NCBI GenBank assembly: GCA_025964695.1 | Contig: JAOPYK010000041.1 | Span: forward strand, 1-35,008 | Direction: 5' to 3' | Source of the DNA: Streptosporangiaceae bacterium | GTDB lineage: Bacteria > Actinomycetota > Actinomycetes > Streptosporangiales > Streptosporangiaceae | DNA length: 35,008 bases | Position numbers and translations under genes: made by a program | Notes under the pieces: generated by a model | What the model saw: the letters and a program-made list of their open reading frames with translations, nothing else | What the model was told of the DNA's origin: nothing | The model's database searches: none | Part shown: positions 16,113-23,973 of the stretch, in pieces | Position numbering within the stretch: the stretch's first letter is position 1 | Layout of the letters: every line of letters begins with the position of its first letter

Positions 16113-17225
16113 ATGACTCACGGGGAGAGGTCCGCGGAGGCGGTGCGCCGGCTACGGGTGTTCCTGGCCCAGGCCGGCCTGCCGGGCATGGTCGCGACCC
16201 GTCCGGGCACGGTGGCCTGGGTGACCGGCGGGATGAACCCGCCGATCGACCGCACGGCCGCCACCGACGTCCTCTGGGCCGTCGTCACCGGCGAGGGTGC
16301 CTGGCTGGTGACCACCGAGGTCGAGCGGGACCGGATCGCCGCGGAGTATCGGCCGCGCGAAGCCGGTTTCGAGCTCCTGGCCGTGCCCTGGTCGGTTCCC
16401 GGGGACTTCGTTCGCGCCGCCCGGACCGTTTGCGCCGACGCCGGCCTGGCCGCCGACGGGCATCCGGGCTTCGCCGTGGACGCGAGTGATCGCCTCACCG
16501 CCTTGCGGATGGCCCTGTCGGCGGCCGACCAGGAGGAACTGCGCGGCCTGGGCGCGGACACCGCCGCCGCTCTGGAGGGGGCGCTGCGTTCCTGGCGGCC
16601 CGGGGACTCCGACCGGAGCGTACAGGCGAGGATCGCGGCCGCGATCGAAGAGCGCGGCGCCGACGCGCCGGTCCTGATCGTGGGCGGAGACGACAGGCTC
16701 CGCCGTTACCGGCATCCGCTCGCCGCCGGTGCCCCCGTACACCAGGTGGTCATGGCCGTCGCCGTCGCACGGCGCGGAGGACTGCACGTCGCCGCCACCC
16801 GGTTCGCCACGGCCGGGCCGCCGCCCCCCGAGCTGGCGGCGGGACTGCGGAGCTGCGCCCGGATCGAGGCGGCGGTACTCGGCGCAGCGCGGCCGGGCAC
16901 CACCTACGGCGACCTCCTGGACGTGCTCGACGGCGCGTACACGGCGGAGGGCCATCCGGGGGCCTGGCGGCAGCACTACCAGGGCGGGCCCATCGGCTAC
17001 GCCCAGCGGGAGTTCGAGATCGCCCCCGGACAGCGGGACAGCGCGTTCTCCGGGCTGCCGGTCGAGGTCGGTCACGCGCTCGCGTGGAATCCCAGCCTGC
17101 CGGGCGGAGCCAAGGTGGAGAACACCTATCTGATCACCACGGACGGCCTTGAGCAGGTGACGGGCGGGGGATCCGCCGTCATCGACATCGAGGCGATCGA
17201 CCACCATGAGAAGGAGCGGATATGA
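16113..17225 (+). CDS. M24-fold protein lacking metal ligands (peptidase-like pseudoenzyme)
   Basis: A 370-residue protein with the two-domain creatinase/Xaa-Pro-peptidase layout: an N-terminal domain (about 5-145) and a pita-bread-like C-terminal domain (about 146-355). The places where M24 enzymes carry their five metal ligands are altered. VVMAVAVARRGGLHVAATR (212-230) has no Asp where two are expected; HYQGGPIGYAQRE (288-300) has Gly where the His sits; ALAWNPSLPGG (322-332) has Asn in place of Glu. Only Glu336 in KVENTYLIT remains. Genuine metallopeptidase activity is therefore unlikely. The RHP, HxQGGxxGY and AWNPS stretches look like motifs of a conserved subfamily, so the gene is not simply decayed. 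It starts at ATG 16113 after GGGGTGGAG, heads the IclR-divergent operon and overlaps the next gene as ATGA. Confidence 0.85.
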   Translation: MTHGERSAEAVRRLRVFLAQAGLPGMVATRPGTVAWVTGGMNPPIDRTAATDVLWAVVTGEGAWLVTTEVERDRIAAEYRPREAGFELLAVPWSVPGDFVRAARTVCADAGLAADGHPGFAVDASDRLTALRMALSAADQEELRGLGADTAAALEGALRSWRPGDSDRSVQARIAAAIEERGADAPVLIVGGDDRLRRYRHPLAAGAPVHQVVMAVAVARRGGLHVAATRFATAGPPPPELAAGLRSCARIEAAVLGAARPGTTYGDLLDVLDGAYTAEGHPGAWRQHYQGGPIGYAQREFEIAPGQRDSAFSGLPVEVGHALAWNPSLPGGAKVENTYLITTDGLEQVTGGGSAVIDIEAIDHHEKERI

Positions 17226-18142
17226 GAGGCGCCGAGATCCTCGCCGATCTGGGACTGACGGCCGAACCGGCCCCCGACCACAGTGAACTGCGGTTTCCAG
17301 ATGGCGCGCATTTCCGGGTCGAGCTGCCGAGCATCGAGGGTCCGGTGGTGCTTTCCGCGGCGATCGAGGCCGCCGACAAGGCCGGGGTGACGGTGAACCG
17401 GGTCTCCCAGGGCAGCGGCGCGATGTTGCTCACCCGCGCCGAGCTGGCGGAGATGGCCCGGATCGGCGCCGACCGCGGCCTGGAGATCTCGCTGTTCGTG
17501 GGCCCGCGTGAGGGCTTCGACGTGGGCAACCACTCGAGGTCCGCGGACGGGGCGGCGATCTTCGGGCAGCTGCGCGGCTTCCGTCAGCTCAAGTACGCGA
17601 TCGAGGACGTTCTGCGTGCCGTCGACGAGGGCATCCGTGGTTTCCTGATCGCCGACCTCGGGTTGCTGGAGGTGCTGCGCGGGCTGCAGGACGCGGGGCA
17701 GATCCCCGGGTCGGTCGTCTGGAAGGCGTCGGTCATGATCGCGCCGTCCAACCCGGTGGCCATGCGGCAGCTGGAACGGCTCGGCGCGCACACCGTCAAC
17801 GTGCCGTCCGACATCACCACCGGCCAGCTCGCCGAGCTGCGCGCGGTCTCCGCACTGCCGATCGATCTGTACGTCGAGTCGCCGGACGCGCTCGCCGGGG
17901 TGGTGCGCGGTCACGAGGTCACCGACCTCGTGCTGGCCGCGGCGCCGATGTACGTCAAGTTCGGGCTGCGGAACTCCACCCCGCTGTACCCGGCGGGAGA
18001 GCACCTGGTGGCTCAGGCCAGTGCCATCGCCAGGGAGAAGGTGCACCGTGCCGCCGCCGCCCTGGAATGGGTCGAGCGGCTCGGCGTGCCGCTCGTCCAG
18101 TCCGGGCCCGGCGCTGCCGGGCTGGGGGTGCCGGAGCCGTGA
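17222..18142 (+). CDS. U32-peptidase-like TIM-barrel protein of unknown function
   Basis: A 306-residue barrel-type protein. The middle resembles the U32 (collagenase-like) family: GFLIADLGLLEVLRGL (about 140-155) followed by SVVWKASVMIAPSNPVAMRQLERLGAHTVNV and SALPIDLYVESPDALAGVV. The end carries YVKFGLRNSTPLYPAGEHL. The U32 cysteine cluster and catalytic-looking histidines are not evident, so peptidase activity should not be assumed. Many U32-fold proteins act on small molecules or RNA. The start overlaps the stop of the M24-like gene as ATGA with GAAGGAG upstream, so the two products are made together and may form a complex. In this operon it is a candidate for the otherwise missing lyase or dehydratase step; that is inference only. 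Confidence 0.75.
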   Translation: MRGAEILADLGLTAEPAPDHSELRFPDGAHFRVELPSIEGPVVLSAAIEAADKAGVTVNRVSQGSGAMLLTRAELAEMARIGADRGLEISLFVGPREGFDVGNHSRSADGAAIFGQLRGFRQLKYAIEDVLRAVDEGIRGFLIADLGLLEVLRGLQDAGQIPGSVVWKASVMIAPSNPVAMRQLERLGAHTVNVPSDITTGQLAELRAVSALPIDLYVESPDALAGVVRGHEVTDLVLAAAPMYVKFGLRNSTPLYPAGEHLVAQASAIAREKVHRAAAALEWVERLGVPLVQSGPGAAGLGVPEP

Positions 18143-18203
18143 GCACGCGAGCGGTCCGCGCGGTCTGGACTGAGGACCGAGGGGCGAGTGACGAGGGAAG
18201 ACC

Positions 18204-19970
18204 GTGCGTGAAGGGACCGCGAGCCGCCGTGCCGCAGGTGCGGCCATGAACACGTTGCGAAGTGCGGAATGGTTCGCCGGGGACGACGAGGTGGCGGTGC
18301 TGCACCGGGTGGCCATGCGTTCCATCGGCGCTCCGATGACCTCCGGTGACACCCGGCCGGTGATCGGCATCGCCGATTCGGCCAGCGATCTGAACCCGTG
18401 CAACCTGCCGCTCGGCGGACTGGTGGACGCGGTGCGGCGCGGGGTCACCGAGGCGGGCGGCATCCCGGTGCGCTTCCCCACGATGTCGCTCGGCGAGGAT
18501 CTGATGAAGCCGACGGCGATGCTCTACCGCAACCTGCTCTCCATGGAGATCGAGGAGACCCTCCGGGCCAACCCGCTGGACGGGGTGGTGCTCCTGGCCA
18601 ACTGCGACAAGACGGTGCCGGGCGCGTTGATGGGAGCGGCCAGCGCAGATCTTCCCGCGCTCATGGTCACCGGCGGCGCCCGGCCGGTCTCGGTCTACCG
18701 GGGACGCCGGCTCGGCACCGGCACCGATCTGTGGAAGCTGTGGGAGGACCACCGGACCGGCCGGCTCGACGACGCGGGCTGGGCGGAGGTGGAACGCTGC
18801 CTGTCCTGCGGGCTCGGCGCCTGTAACACGATGGGCACCGCCTCGACGATGGCGATCCTCACCGAGGCCCTCGGCATGTCCCTGCCCGGTTCGGCGACCG
18901 TCCCCGCAGGCGATCCGGAGGCGATCACGCTGGCCGAACAGGCCGGACGGCGGGCCGTCGCGATGGTCTCCGAGGGACTGACCCCGTCCCGGATCCTCAC
19001 CCGGGCGGCGTTCGACAACGCGATCCGGGTGCTGCACGCGGTCGGTGGCTCCTCCAACGCCGTCATCCACCTCGCCGCGCTGGCCGGGAGGGTCGCCTGC
19101 GACCTGCCGCTCGCCGACGTGGGCCGGCTCGGGAAGGGCGTGCCGGTCGTCGCCGACGTCGCACCCTCCGGGCGCCACCTCGTACAGGATCTGCACGCGG
19201 CCGGTGGCCTGCCGGCGGTGCTGGCCGTACTCGGTGAGCTCGTCGATCTCACCCTGCCGACGGTGGCGGGAGTCCCGCTGTCGGTGGGGGCCTCGGCGGC
19301 TCCGCCACCCTCGGGTGCGCTCCGGAGCGCCGACGCCCCGCTCCGGAGGGACGGCGCGTTCGCGGTCGTGACCGGAAGCCTGGCGCCGGACGGCGCGGTG
19401 CTCAAGACCTCGGCGGCCAGCCCGGAACTGTTCCGGCACCGTGGTCCCGCGCTGGTCTTCCATTCCTATGAGGACATGCGGGCTCGCATCGACGACCCCG
19501 CGCTGGAGGTGACGGCGGACACCGTGCTGGTGCTGGCGGGCTGCGGCCCTGTCGGCGTCCCGGGCATGCCCGAGTGGGGGATGATCCCGGTCCCCGCCAA
19601 GCTCGCCGCGAGCGGGGTGACGGACATGGTCCGTGTCACCGACGCCCGGATGAGCGGTACGAGCTTCGGCACCGTGTTCCTGCACGCCGCGCCGGAGGCG
19701 GCCGTGGGCGGGCCGATCGCCCTGATCCGTGACGGCGACCCCGTGGAGGTGGACGTCGCGGCGGGACGGCTGGACCTCGCCGTGGACGCCGCCGAACTGT
19801 CCCGGCGGCGGGACGCCTGGAGCCCGCCGGTCTCACCCCATCTGCGCGGCTGGCCCGCCCTTTATCAGCGCCATGTCACGCAGGCGCCGCAGGGCTGCGA
19901 TCTGGACTTCCTCAGGGCGCCCACTCAGGCGCACCGGAGGCTGATCCCCCCGGTCGTGGGGCGGTCATGA
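18204..19970 (+). CDS. IlvD/Edd family dehydratase (probable sugar-acid dehydratase)
   Basis: A 588-residue Fe-S dehydratase of the dihydroxy-acid/6-phosphogluconate dehydratase family. Cluster cysteines appear at Cys66 (LNPCNLP), Cys134 (ANCDKTVPG) and Cys207 (GLGACNTMGTASTM). The C-terminal part has GCGPVGVPGMPEWG and TDARMSGTSFGTVFLH, the substrate and Mg-site motifs. Members that dehydrate arabinonate, xylonate or galactonate to 2-keto-3-deoxy acids belong to the same family, and the lactonase and semialdehyde dehydrogenase in this operon favour that role over branched-chain amino-acid synthesis. GTG 18204 has a good GAGGGAAG site; ATG 18246 is an alternative 14 codons in. It follows the U32-like gene by 61 bp and precedes the transporter by 37 bp. 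Confidence 0.9.
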   Translation: MREGTASRRAAGAAMNTLRSAEWFAGDDEVAVLHRVAMRSIGAPMTSGDTRPVIGIADSASDLNPCNLPLGGLVDAVRRGVTEAGGIPVRFPTMSLGEDLMKPTAMLYRNLLSMEIEETLRANPLDGVVLLANCDKTVPGALMGAASADLPALMVTGGARPVSVYRGRRLGTGTDLWKLWEDHRTGRLDDAGWAEVERCLSCGLGACNTMGTASTMAILTEALGMSLPGSATVPAGDPEAITLAEQAGRRAVAMVSEGLTPSRILTRAAFDNAIRVLHAVGGSSNAVIHLAALAGRVACDLPLADVGRLGKGVPVVADVAPSGRHLVQDLHAAGGLPAVLAVLGELVDLTLPTVAGVPLSVGASAAPPPSGALRSADAPLRRDGAFAVVTGSLAPDGAVLKTSAASPELFRHRGPALVFHSYEDMRARIDDPALEVTADTVLVLAGCGPVGVPGMPEWGMIPVPAKLAASGVTDMVRVTDARMSGTSFGTVFLHAAPEAAVGGPIALIRDGDPVEVDVAAGRLDLAVDAAELSRRRDAWSPPVSPHLRGWPALYQRHVTQAPQGCDLDFLRAPTQAHRRLIPPVVGRS

Positions 19971-20007
19971 ACACCTTTCGGGGGCCGATTCATCCAAAGG
20001 AGATCAC

Positions 20008-21282
20008 GTGCGCATCAAAGCCATGATCGCTGGACTCGCCCTCGTGGCGGCGTCAGCGGCGTGTTCCGGCAACTCGGGGTCGGGCGGCTCGACGACTCTC
20101 ACGCTGTGGCATAACTACGGCACCGAGCAGAACGCGGTGGCGACCGGCAAGCTGGTCGCCGCGTTCGAGGCGAGCCACCCGAAGATCAAGATCAAGGTGG
20201 TCAGCCAGCCCGCCGACAACTACTTCTCACTGCTCCAGGCCGCGGCCGTCTCGAGGCGCGGCCCGGACTTGGCCACCATGTGGACCGGGCTGTTCACGCT
20301 CAAGTACAAGAGCTATCTGGTCAACCTGAAGGGCAAGGTGCCGGACTCGGCCCTCGCCAAGATCAAGGGCCTCCAGTGGACGGCGGCGGACTTCAACGCC
20401 GGCAACGGCCCGTACGTGATGCCGCTGGAGAACCAGTTCTACATGGGCTTCTACAACACCGATGCCTTCGGCAAGGCGGGCGTGGCGGTGCCGAAGACCT
20501 GGGACGAGCTGTACGCGGCCTGCGGGAAGCTGAAGAAGGCCGGCTATACCCCGCTCGTGTACGGCAACGGCGGCCAGAGCATCGGTGCGCAGTTCTACCC
20601 CTGGTACGACACCAGCTACCTGATGGCGGGGGCGCTCACGGCCGGCCAGTGGCGCGGGCTCTACGACGGGCAGGTCGCGTGGAACTCGCCGCAGGTCGTC
20701 GGGCAACTCACCAAGTGGGCCAAACTGAAGACCGCCGGATGCACCAACTCCGACGTGCTCACCAAGACGGACAACCTCGGTGACTTCACCAAGGGCAAGG
20801 CGGCGATGATCATCGACGGCACCTGGGACACCGCCAAGTTCACCGACGCGCTCGGCACCAAGGTGGCGTCCTTCATCCCGCCCTTCTCCGACACCCCGGC
20901 CAAGGGCGTCGTCGAGTACGCCGGCGACGGGTTCGCCGTCACCAAGTACTCCAGCCATCAGCAGGCGGCTCTGGAGTTCGTCGCCTACCTGGCGAGCCCC
21001 GAGGCGGCGAAGATCATCGACACGGCGGGGTTGATCTCCGATCTGAACGGGGGCGACACCTCCAACCCGGTCAACCGGCAGATGCTCGCCTACGCCGCCA
21101 GTGGCGGCCTCGCCCGCTATCCGATGCTCGACAACGTCGTTCAGCAGGAGATCGTCGATGCCGGGAGCAAGTTGCTGCCTTCGGTGCTGGCCGGTCAGAT
21201 GTCACCCGCGGACGCCGGCAAGAAGCTCGCCGACGCCCTCGGGCAACTGCCGGCCGAACGACGGGGCCCGGTCTACAAGTAG
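20008..21282 (+). CDS. Sugar ABC transporter substrate-binding lipoprotein (CUT1)
   Basis: A 424-residue extracellular solute-binding protein of family 1. The N-terminus is a lipoprotein signal: a short basic start, hydrophobic core and lipobox ending SAAC with Cys19 as the likely acylated residue, then a Gly/Ser linker. The mature part begins TTLTLWHNYG, typical of sugar binders, and contains LENQFYMGFYNTDAFGKAGV, PKTWDELYAAC, KGKAAMIIDGTWDTAKF and FVAYLASPEAAKII. It captures the substrate outside the membrane and delivers it to the two permeases that follow. The GTG start has AAAGGAG seven bases upstream. The sugar cannot be identified from the sequence; the operon suggests a pentose, a hexuronate or an aldonate-type compound. 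Confidence 0.94.
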   Translation: MRIKAMIAGLALVAASAACSGNSGSGGSTTLTLWHNYGTEQNAVATGKLVAAFEASHPKIKIKVVSQPADNYFSLLQAAAVSRRGPDLATMWTGLFTLKYKSYLVNLKGKVPDSALAKIKGLQWTAADFNAGNGPYVMPLENQFYMGFYNTDAFGKAGVAVPKTWDELYAACGKLKKAGYTPLVYGNGGQSIGAQFYPWYDTSYLMAGALTAGQWRGLYDGQVAWNSPQVVGQLTKWAKLKTAGCTNSDVLTKTDNLGDFTKGKAAMIIDGTWDTAKFTDALGTKVASFIPPFSDTPAKGVVEYAGDGFAVTKYSSHQQAALEFVAYLASPEAAKIIDTAGLISDLNGGDTSNPVNRQMLAYAASGGLARYPMLDNVVQQEIVDAGSKLLPSVLAGQMSPADAGKKLADALGQLPAERRGPVYK

Positions 21283-21347
21283 TCCACGTCCGTACCGGCC
21301 GCGTGCCGCAGCCGGTACGGACCACCCTTGATGGACGGAGGAACACC

Positions 21348-22277
21348 GTGACGGCCATACCCCGTCTGGCTCGTGCGTCGAGCGCCCGCCGGGCGGACGC
21401 CCGGCGGTCCAGCGCGCTCGCCCGGACCCGCGGCCGCAGCGGCATGCTGCTGTCGGCGCCGGCCCTGGCGTTCGTCGGAGTGCTGCTGTTCATACCGATC
21501 GGCCAGGCCGCCTACTACTCGATGACCGACTGGGACGGCATCACCTCGACGTGGCGTGGGCCCGGCACCTTCCTGCACGCTCTACGTGACCCGGCCTTCC
21601 TGCGCATCCTGGAGAACAACGCGATGCTGCTGCTGGCCGTCCCGGTGGCGATCGTGATTCCCCTCGGGGTGGCGTTCCTGCTCAACCAGCAGGTGGCCGG
21701 CTGGCGGTTCTTCCGGTCGGTGTACTTCCTGCCGACCGCGATCTCCTGGGTCGTGATCGGCATGGTCGCGACCCGGTTCTTCGCCCAGCGAGGGCTGCTG
21801 AACTCGATGCTCGGCGCCGCCGGCCTGGGCTTTCTGAAGACCGACATGCTCGGTCACGAGTACACCGCGCTGCTCGCCGTCGCGATCACCTTCGTCTGGT
21901 CCATGGTCGGCACCAACACGATCATCTTCATCACCGGGATGGCCACGCTCGACCCCAGCCTGTACGAGGCGGCGCAGGTCGACGGCGCCGGGACCTGGCG
22001 AATCCTGTGGAAGATCACCCTTCCGCAGCTGACCAGGTTCATCCAGTTCGCCTTCGTGATGACCATCATCAGCGCCTTCACCGGGCTGTTCAGCTTGATC
22101 TTCGTGATGACCGGGGGAGGACCGGGGTACGGCACCACGACCCTGGAGTTCCAGGTCTACCAGACCGCCTTCTCGCAGGGCGCCTTCGGAGCGGGAGCGT
22201 TGTACGGGGTGCTGCTCTTCGTGGTGATGGCCGTGGTGGGGCTGATCCAGGTCCGCCTGATGAGAGGCAGCCGATGA
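21348..22277 (+). CDS. Sugar ABC transporter permease 1 (CUT1, MalF-like)
   Basis: A 309-residue inner-membrane permease with six predicted helices after a basic cytoplasmic N-terminus of about 32 residues. The EAA loop is clear: EAAQVDGAGTWRILWKITLPQL (about 215-236), the contact site for the ATPase, followed by a helix beginning FIQFAFVMTII. The GTG start at 21348 has GGAGG seven bases upstream; a 15-codon upstream extension lies before that ribosome site and is unlikely. The stop overlaps the start of the second permease as ATGA. It works with the binding lipoprotein and permease 2; no ATPase gene is in the operon, so a shared MsiK-type ATPase encoded elsewhere is expected, as is usual in actinomycete CUT1 systems. 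Confidence 0.93.
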   Translation: MTAIPRLARASSARRADARRSSALARTRGRSGMLLSAPALAFVGVLLFIPIGQAAYYSMTDWDGITSTWRGPGTFLHALRDPAFLRILENNAMLLLAVPVAIVIPLGVAFLLNQQVAGWRFFRSVYFLPTAISWVVIGMVATRFFAQRGLLNSMLGAAGLGFLKTDMLGHEYTALLAVAITFVWSMVGTNTIIFITGMATLDPSLYEAAQVDGAGTWRILWKITLPQLTRFIQFAFVMTIISAFTGLFSLIFVMTGGGPGYGTTTLEFQVYQTAFSQGAFGAGALYGVLLFVVMAVVGLIQVRLMRGSR

Positions 22278-23074
22278 ACGTCCGCAGGGTGTCGCTGTTC
22301 ACCGCCATGGCCGTCCTCGCGGTCGTCATGCTCTATCCGTTCTGGTTCATGCTGGACAACGCGTTCCGCTCCGCCACCCAGTTCGAGCAGGGCGGCGGCC
22401 ACTCCCTGGAGGGCTGGCGGACCCTCTTCGACACGATCCCGATCCTGCGGCAGCTCGCCAACTCGCTGCTCGTGTGCGCGGTCTCCATCGCGATCATCCT
22501 GGTGATCAGCACCACCGCGGGGTTCGCCTTCGCCAAGCTCGGCTTCCGCGGCAGTACCGTCGCACTGACGGCGGTCATCGCGGCGATGATGGTGCCGCTT
22601 CAGTCGATCATCCTGCCGGAGTACGTGAACCTCAGCGGGCTCCACCTCGTCGGCAACTACACCGGCGCGATCCTGGTGTACGCGGCTCTCGGAACGCCGT
22701 TCGCGACCTTCCTGATGACCACCTATTTCAGGGGCCTGCCCGACGAGCTGATCGAGGCCGCCGTCGTCGACGGATTCGGGTACATCCGGATCTTCCAGCG
22801 CATCGCGCTTCCCCTGGCCAAACCGGCCATCGTCACCGTGATCGTCCTGCAGTTCATCCAGATCTGGTGCGACCTCCTGGTCGGGCTGCTGTTCCTGCAG
22901 GACCCCTCGCAGCGCACCATCACTGTCGGGCTCGCGGCCCTCGCCGCTGGCCGCACCACCAGCATCCCGGCACTGATGGCGGGTTCCCTGGTCAGCTCGG
23001 TGCCCGCGATCGTGGTGTACCTGACATTCCAGCGCCGCCTCATCTCCGGCCTCACCCTCGGGATGGGCAAGTGA
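22274..23074 (+). CDS. Sugar ABC transporter permease 2 (CUT1, MalG-like)
   Basis: A 266-residue permease with the MalG-type layout of six helices. The first is SLFTAMAVLAVVMLYPFWFML, and the EAA loop is EAAVVDGFGYIRIFQRIALP (about 160-179). The C-terminus ends with YLTFQRRLISGLTLGMGK, close to the standard ending of these permeases (RFLTGGLTAGAVKG type). It starts with ATG overlapping the stop of permease 1 and ends in a GTGA overlap with the lactonase gene, so all three are tightly coupled. A 22007 start in the same frame would lie within permease 1 and is not used. Confidence 0.93.
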   Translation: MNVRRVSLFTAMAVLAVVMLYPFWFMLDNAFRSATQFEQGGGHSLEGWRTLFDTIPILRQLANSLLVCAVSIAIILVISTTAGFAFAKLGFRGSTVALTAVIAAMMVPLQSIILPEYVNLSGLHLVGNYTGAILVYAALGTPFATFLMTTYFRGLPDELIEAAVVDGFGYIRIFQRIALPLAKPAIVTVIVLQFIQIWCDLLVGLLFLQDPSQRTITVGLAALAAGRTTSIPALMAGSLVSSVPAIVVYLTFQRRLISGLTLGMGK

Positions 23075-23931
23075 CCTGGGAGGTCGCCGTGCCGGGCGCC
23101 GCCGAACTCGGTGAACGGCCGGTCTGGGACGACGCCGCGGGGGCACTGATCTGGGTGGACATCAGGGCGGGCCGCGTGCACCGGCACCGGCCCGGCGGCA
23201 GCGACGACCACTTCGACGCCGGCCCGACCGTGGGCGCCGCCGGGCTGCGCGCCGGGGGAGGGTACGTTCTCGCCGCCGGAACGGAGTTCGTGCTGACCGG
23301 GCCGGACGGGGCGGCCGAGACGAGGATCGCCGTCCCCGGGGACGGCGTCTTCAACGACGCGGCCGTCGGTCCCGGCGGGCGTCTGTGGGCGGGCACCGCG
23401 ACGCCGGACCTGACGCCAGGGGCGGGTGCCCTCTACCGGCTCGACCCGGACCTGTCGGTCCATCTGATGCTGGACGGCGTCACCGAGTCGAACGGGCTCG
23501 CGTGGAGCGCCGACGGGACGACGATGTACTACGTCGACTCGGGGCAGAGGCGGCCGAGGATCCGCGCCTTCGCGCACGACCCCGCGTCCGGCGCGCTGGG
23601 CGCACCTCGGGACTTCGCCGTCTTCGGCGAGGGCGACGGCGTCCCCGACGGGCTGGTGGTCGACGCGCAGGAATGCGTCTGGGTGGCGCTCTGGGAGGGC
23701 GGAGCAGTCCGCCGGTACGCGCCGGACGGCTCGCTCCTCGCTCATCTCCCCGTCCCGGCCCGCCTGGTCACCTGCCCCGGGTTCGGCGGCCCCGGACTGG
23801 CGGACCTGTACGTGACGACCGCCTGGGAGGGGATGACCGCCGCCGCCCGCGCCGCGGACCCGTTGGCCGGGCACGTCCTGCGCTGCCGTCCCGGGGCGAC
23901 GGGATCGGCGGCGGTGCGTTTCGCAGCCTGA
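23071..23931 (+). CDS. SMP-30/gluconolactonase family lactonase
   Basis: A 286-residue six-bladed propeller of the SMP-30/gluconolaconase/LRE family, which opens sugar lactones to aldonates with one bound divalent metal. All expected metal-site residues can be placed: Glu15 (LGERPVW), Asn95 (GVFNDAAVG), Asn141 (TESNGLAWS) and the catalytic Asp193 (VPDGLVVD). The GTG start overlaps the permease 2 stop as GTGA. It has no signal peptide, so it acts in the cytoplasm on a lactone made by a sugar dehydrogenase, plausibly the zinc dehydrogenase of the divergent transcript. Its product would feed the IlvD-type dehydratase of the same operon. Confidence 0.92.
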   Translation: MTWEVAVPGAAELGERPVWDDAAGALIWVDIRAGRVHRHRPGGSDDHFDAGPTVGAAGLRAGGGYVLAAGTEFVLTGPDGAAETRIAVPGDGVFNDAAVGPGGRLWAGTATPDLTPGAGALYRLDPDLSVHLMLDGVTESNGLAWSADGTTMYYVDSGQRRPRIRAFAHDPASGALGAPRDFAVFGEGDGVPDGLVVDAQECVWVALWEGGAVRRYAPDGSLLAHLPVPARLVTCPGFGGPGLADLYVTTAWEGMTAAARAADPLAGHVLRCRPGATGSAAVRFAA

Positions 23932-23973
23932 ACCTTTACTTCGCCAGATCCACTTGCTGTGAAGGGAGCCGCA

